From NCBI RefSeq assembly GCF_014084105.1, contig NZ_CP048289.1, positions 8,813,922 through 8,877,921 of the forward strand: DNA of 64,000 bases, in the 5' to 3' direction. The stretch's first letter is position 1, and every line of letters begins with the position of its first letter. Source of the stretch: Streptacidiphilus sp. P02-A3a (GTDB taxonomy: Bacteria; Actinomycetota; Actinomycetes; Streptomycetales; Streptomycetaceae). The notes under the pieces were generated by a model, which was not told the origin of the DNA, did no database searches, and saw only the letters and a list, made by a program, of their open reading frames with translations. The translations under genes were made by a program, and so were the position numbers. Below, one piece after another: positions 63,160 to 64,000 of the stretch.

Positions 63160-64000
63160 ATGACCGACGCACCCGGGGTGCTCGCCATGCCCGCCACAGC
63201 GGCGGGCGACGGCACCGACGCCGCGCCGGAGGCCGCCGACAGCGCGGCCGCCGAGGGGATCACCGGCACCGCAGGCGAGACCCTGGCCGCGCATCTGGCC
63301 GCCCACGCGGGCAGCTTCCTGCGCGGCCTGCCGGCCATCGACCCGCGCACCCTGCGCCGGGTCGCCGGGGCGCTGCACACCTTCGACCCGCTGCTGGACC
63401 CGGCCTGGGCCCGGGAGCTGCACGACGAGCTGACCCGGCTCGGCACCCTGCTCGGCCAGGAGCTGGCGTACACCCGGCGGCTGGCCCGGCTGACCGCCGC
63501 GCTGGACACGCTGGCCTGCGTCGACGCCGAGGCCGCCCCCGGCGCGCCCAAGGCCAGGGCGCTGCTGGAACGCCAGCTCACGCTGGCCCGCTCCCGCGCG
63601 CACAGCCTCGCCCTGCAGGAGCTCGGCTCGGCCCGCTTCCACGCGATCGCGGACCGGATGACGCTGCTGGTCTCCGATCTGCCGCTGCGCGGCACGGTCG
63701 GCGACGACCCGGCCCGGGCGCTGCTGCCGTTCGCCGCCACCGCCCGGCTCCGGCTGACCGAGGCGGTGGCGGCGCTGCCGCTGCACCGCAGCGCCCGGCC
63801 GTACAACGGCGACGCGCTGCACGAATCCGGCGAGGACCTGCCCTGGCGGCAGGTCCGGCTGCTGGCGCTGCGGGCCCGCTACGCGCTGGAGGTCTGCGCC
63901 CCGCTGCTGGGCACGGCCGTCGGCGGCCCGACGGCCGGGCTGGCGGAGCTGGCCCGGCTGCTCGGGCAGCACCAGGAGGCCACCGACGCCGCCGGGGCCG
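63160..64000 (+). CDS. CHAD-domain protein, 3' end outside window
   Basis: The frame is open from ATG 63160 to the right edge (280 codons visible). FLRGLPAIDPRTLRRVAGAL, HDELTRLGTLLGQELAYTR, LALQELGSARFHAIADRMTL and LPWRQVRLLALRARYALEVC are the helices of CHAD domains, which bind polyphosphate with basic residues. Lying directly after ppk supports a role in polyphosphate metabolism. The first 40 residues are low-complexity. Confidence 0.85.
   Translation, partial: MTDAPGVLAMPATAAGDGTDAAPEAADSAAAEGITGTAGETLAAHLAAHAGSFLRGLPAIDPRTLRRVAGALHTFDPLLDPAWARELHDELTRLGTLLGQELAYTRRLARLTAALDTLACVDAEAAPGAPKARALLERQLTLARSRAHSLALQELGSARFHAIADRMTLLVSDLPLRGTVGDDPARALLPFAATARLRLTEAVAALPLHRSARPYNGDALHESGEDLPWRQVRLLALRARYALEVCAPLLGTAVGGPTAGLAELARLLGQHQEATDAAGA

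Overview
The window is GC-rich actinobacterial DNA, almost certainly from the chromosome of a member of the Streptomycetaceae (Streptomyces, Kitasatospora or Streptacidiphilus). Evidence: strong GC bias at third codon positions, frequent GTG starts, mycothiol genes (mshA, mshD), the nitrogen regulator glnR, a Nur-like Fur regulator, an RsiG-type anti-sigma factor, and a gene order from mshA to ppk that resembles Streptomyces coelicolor as I remember it.

The window has two halves. From 1 to about 34 kb it is accessory and heavily scarred by mobile DNA. It begins with a cut DUF2975 gene, its Xre partner and a frame-broken phage portal-like gene. Next is one IS5-family insertion sequence (1427-7090, flanked by CTAG repeats) that has been split by a 4.66-kb transposon resembling Tn554 (1772-6435). 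That transposon carries two overlapping tyrosine recombinase genes and one unknown cargo gene; removing it on paper restores the transposase frame exactly. From 7 to 23.5 kb lies mostly intact metabolic, transport and regulatory cargo: phosphatase, methyltransferase, amidohydrolase, TetR-MFS, S9 peptidase, quinone oxidoreductase-like protein, TmrB-like kinase, APH-like kinase, three hydrolase/membrane genes, a NarL-type two-component pair, and a divergent HxlR/alpha-beta hydrolase pair. From 23.5 to 34 kb there is a chain of scars: a DUF3885 gene pair between direct repeats, a decayed second Tn554-like trio with a surviving TnpC-like gene, and TniB/TniQ relics without a transposase. Scattered among them are small orphan genes (ankyrin, DUF6188-like, others) that resemble immunity genes but have no toxin partner.

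From 34 kb to the end the DNA is ordered core genome with intact genes and clear terminators. In order: Xre regulator, HBHA-like protein, DUF2516; a receiver-PP2C phosphatase; macrodomain; methyltransferase; mshA; YbjN-like; rsiG-asparaginase; dtd; nur-ygfZ; a nitrobindin-like protein with a 33-residue membrane peptide; DsrE; DUF3099; a cysteine-rich leader peptide followed by a sulfurtransferase and DUF1416; DUF2993; a MoaD-like protein coupled to a proline-rich membrane protein; glnR; a LacI regulator; an HtrA-like protease followed by an OmpR/EnvZ-type pair; an MFS transporter; mshD; ppk; and the start of a CHAD-domain gene that runs off the right edge.

No tRNA, rRNA or CRISPR array was recognised. 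Functional calls rest on motifs and remembered family features; no database search was run.
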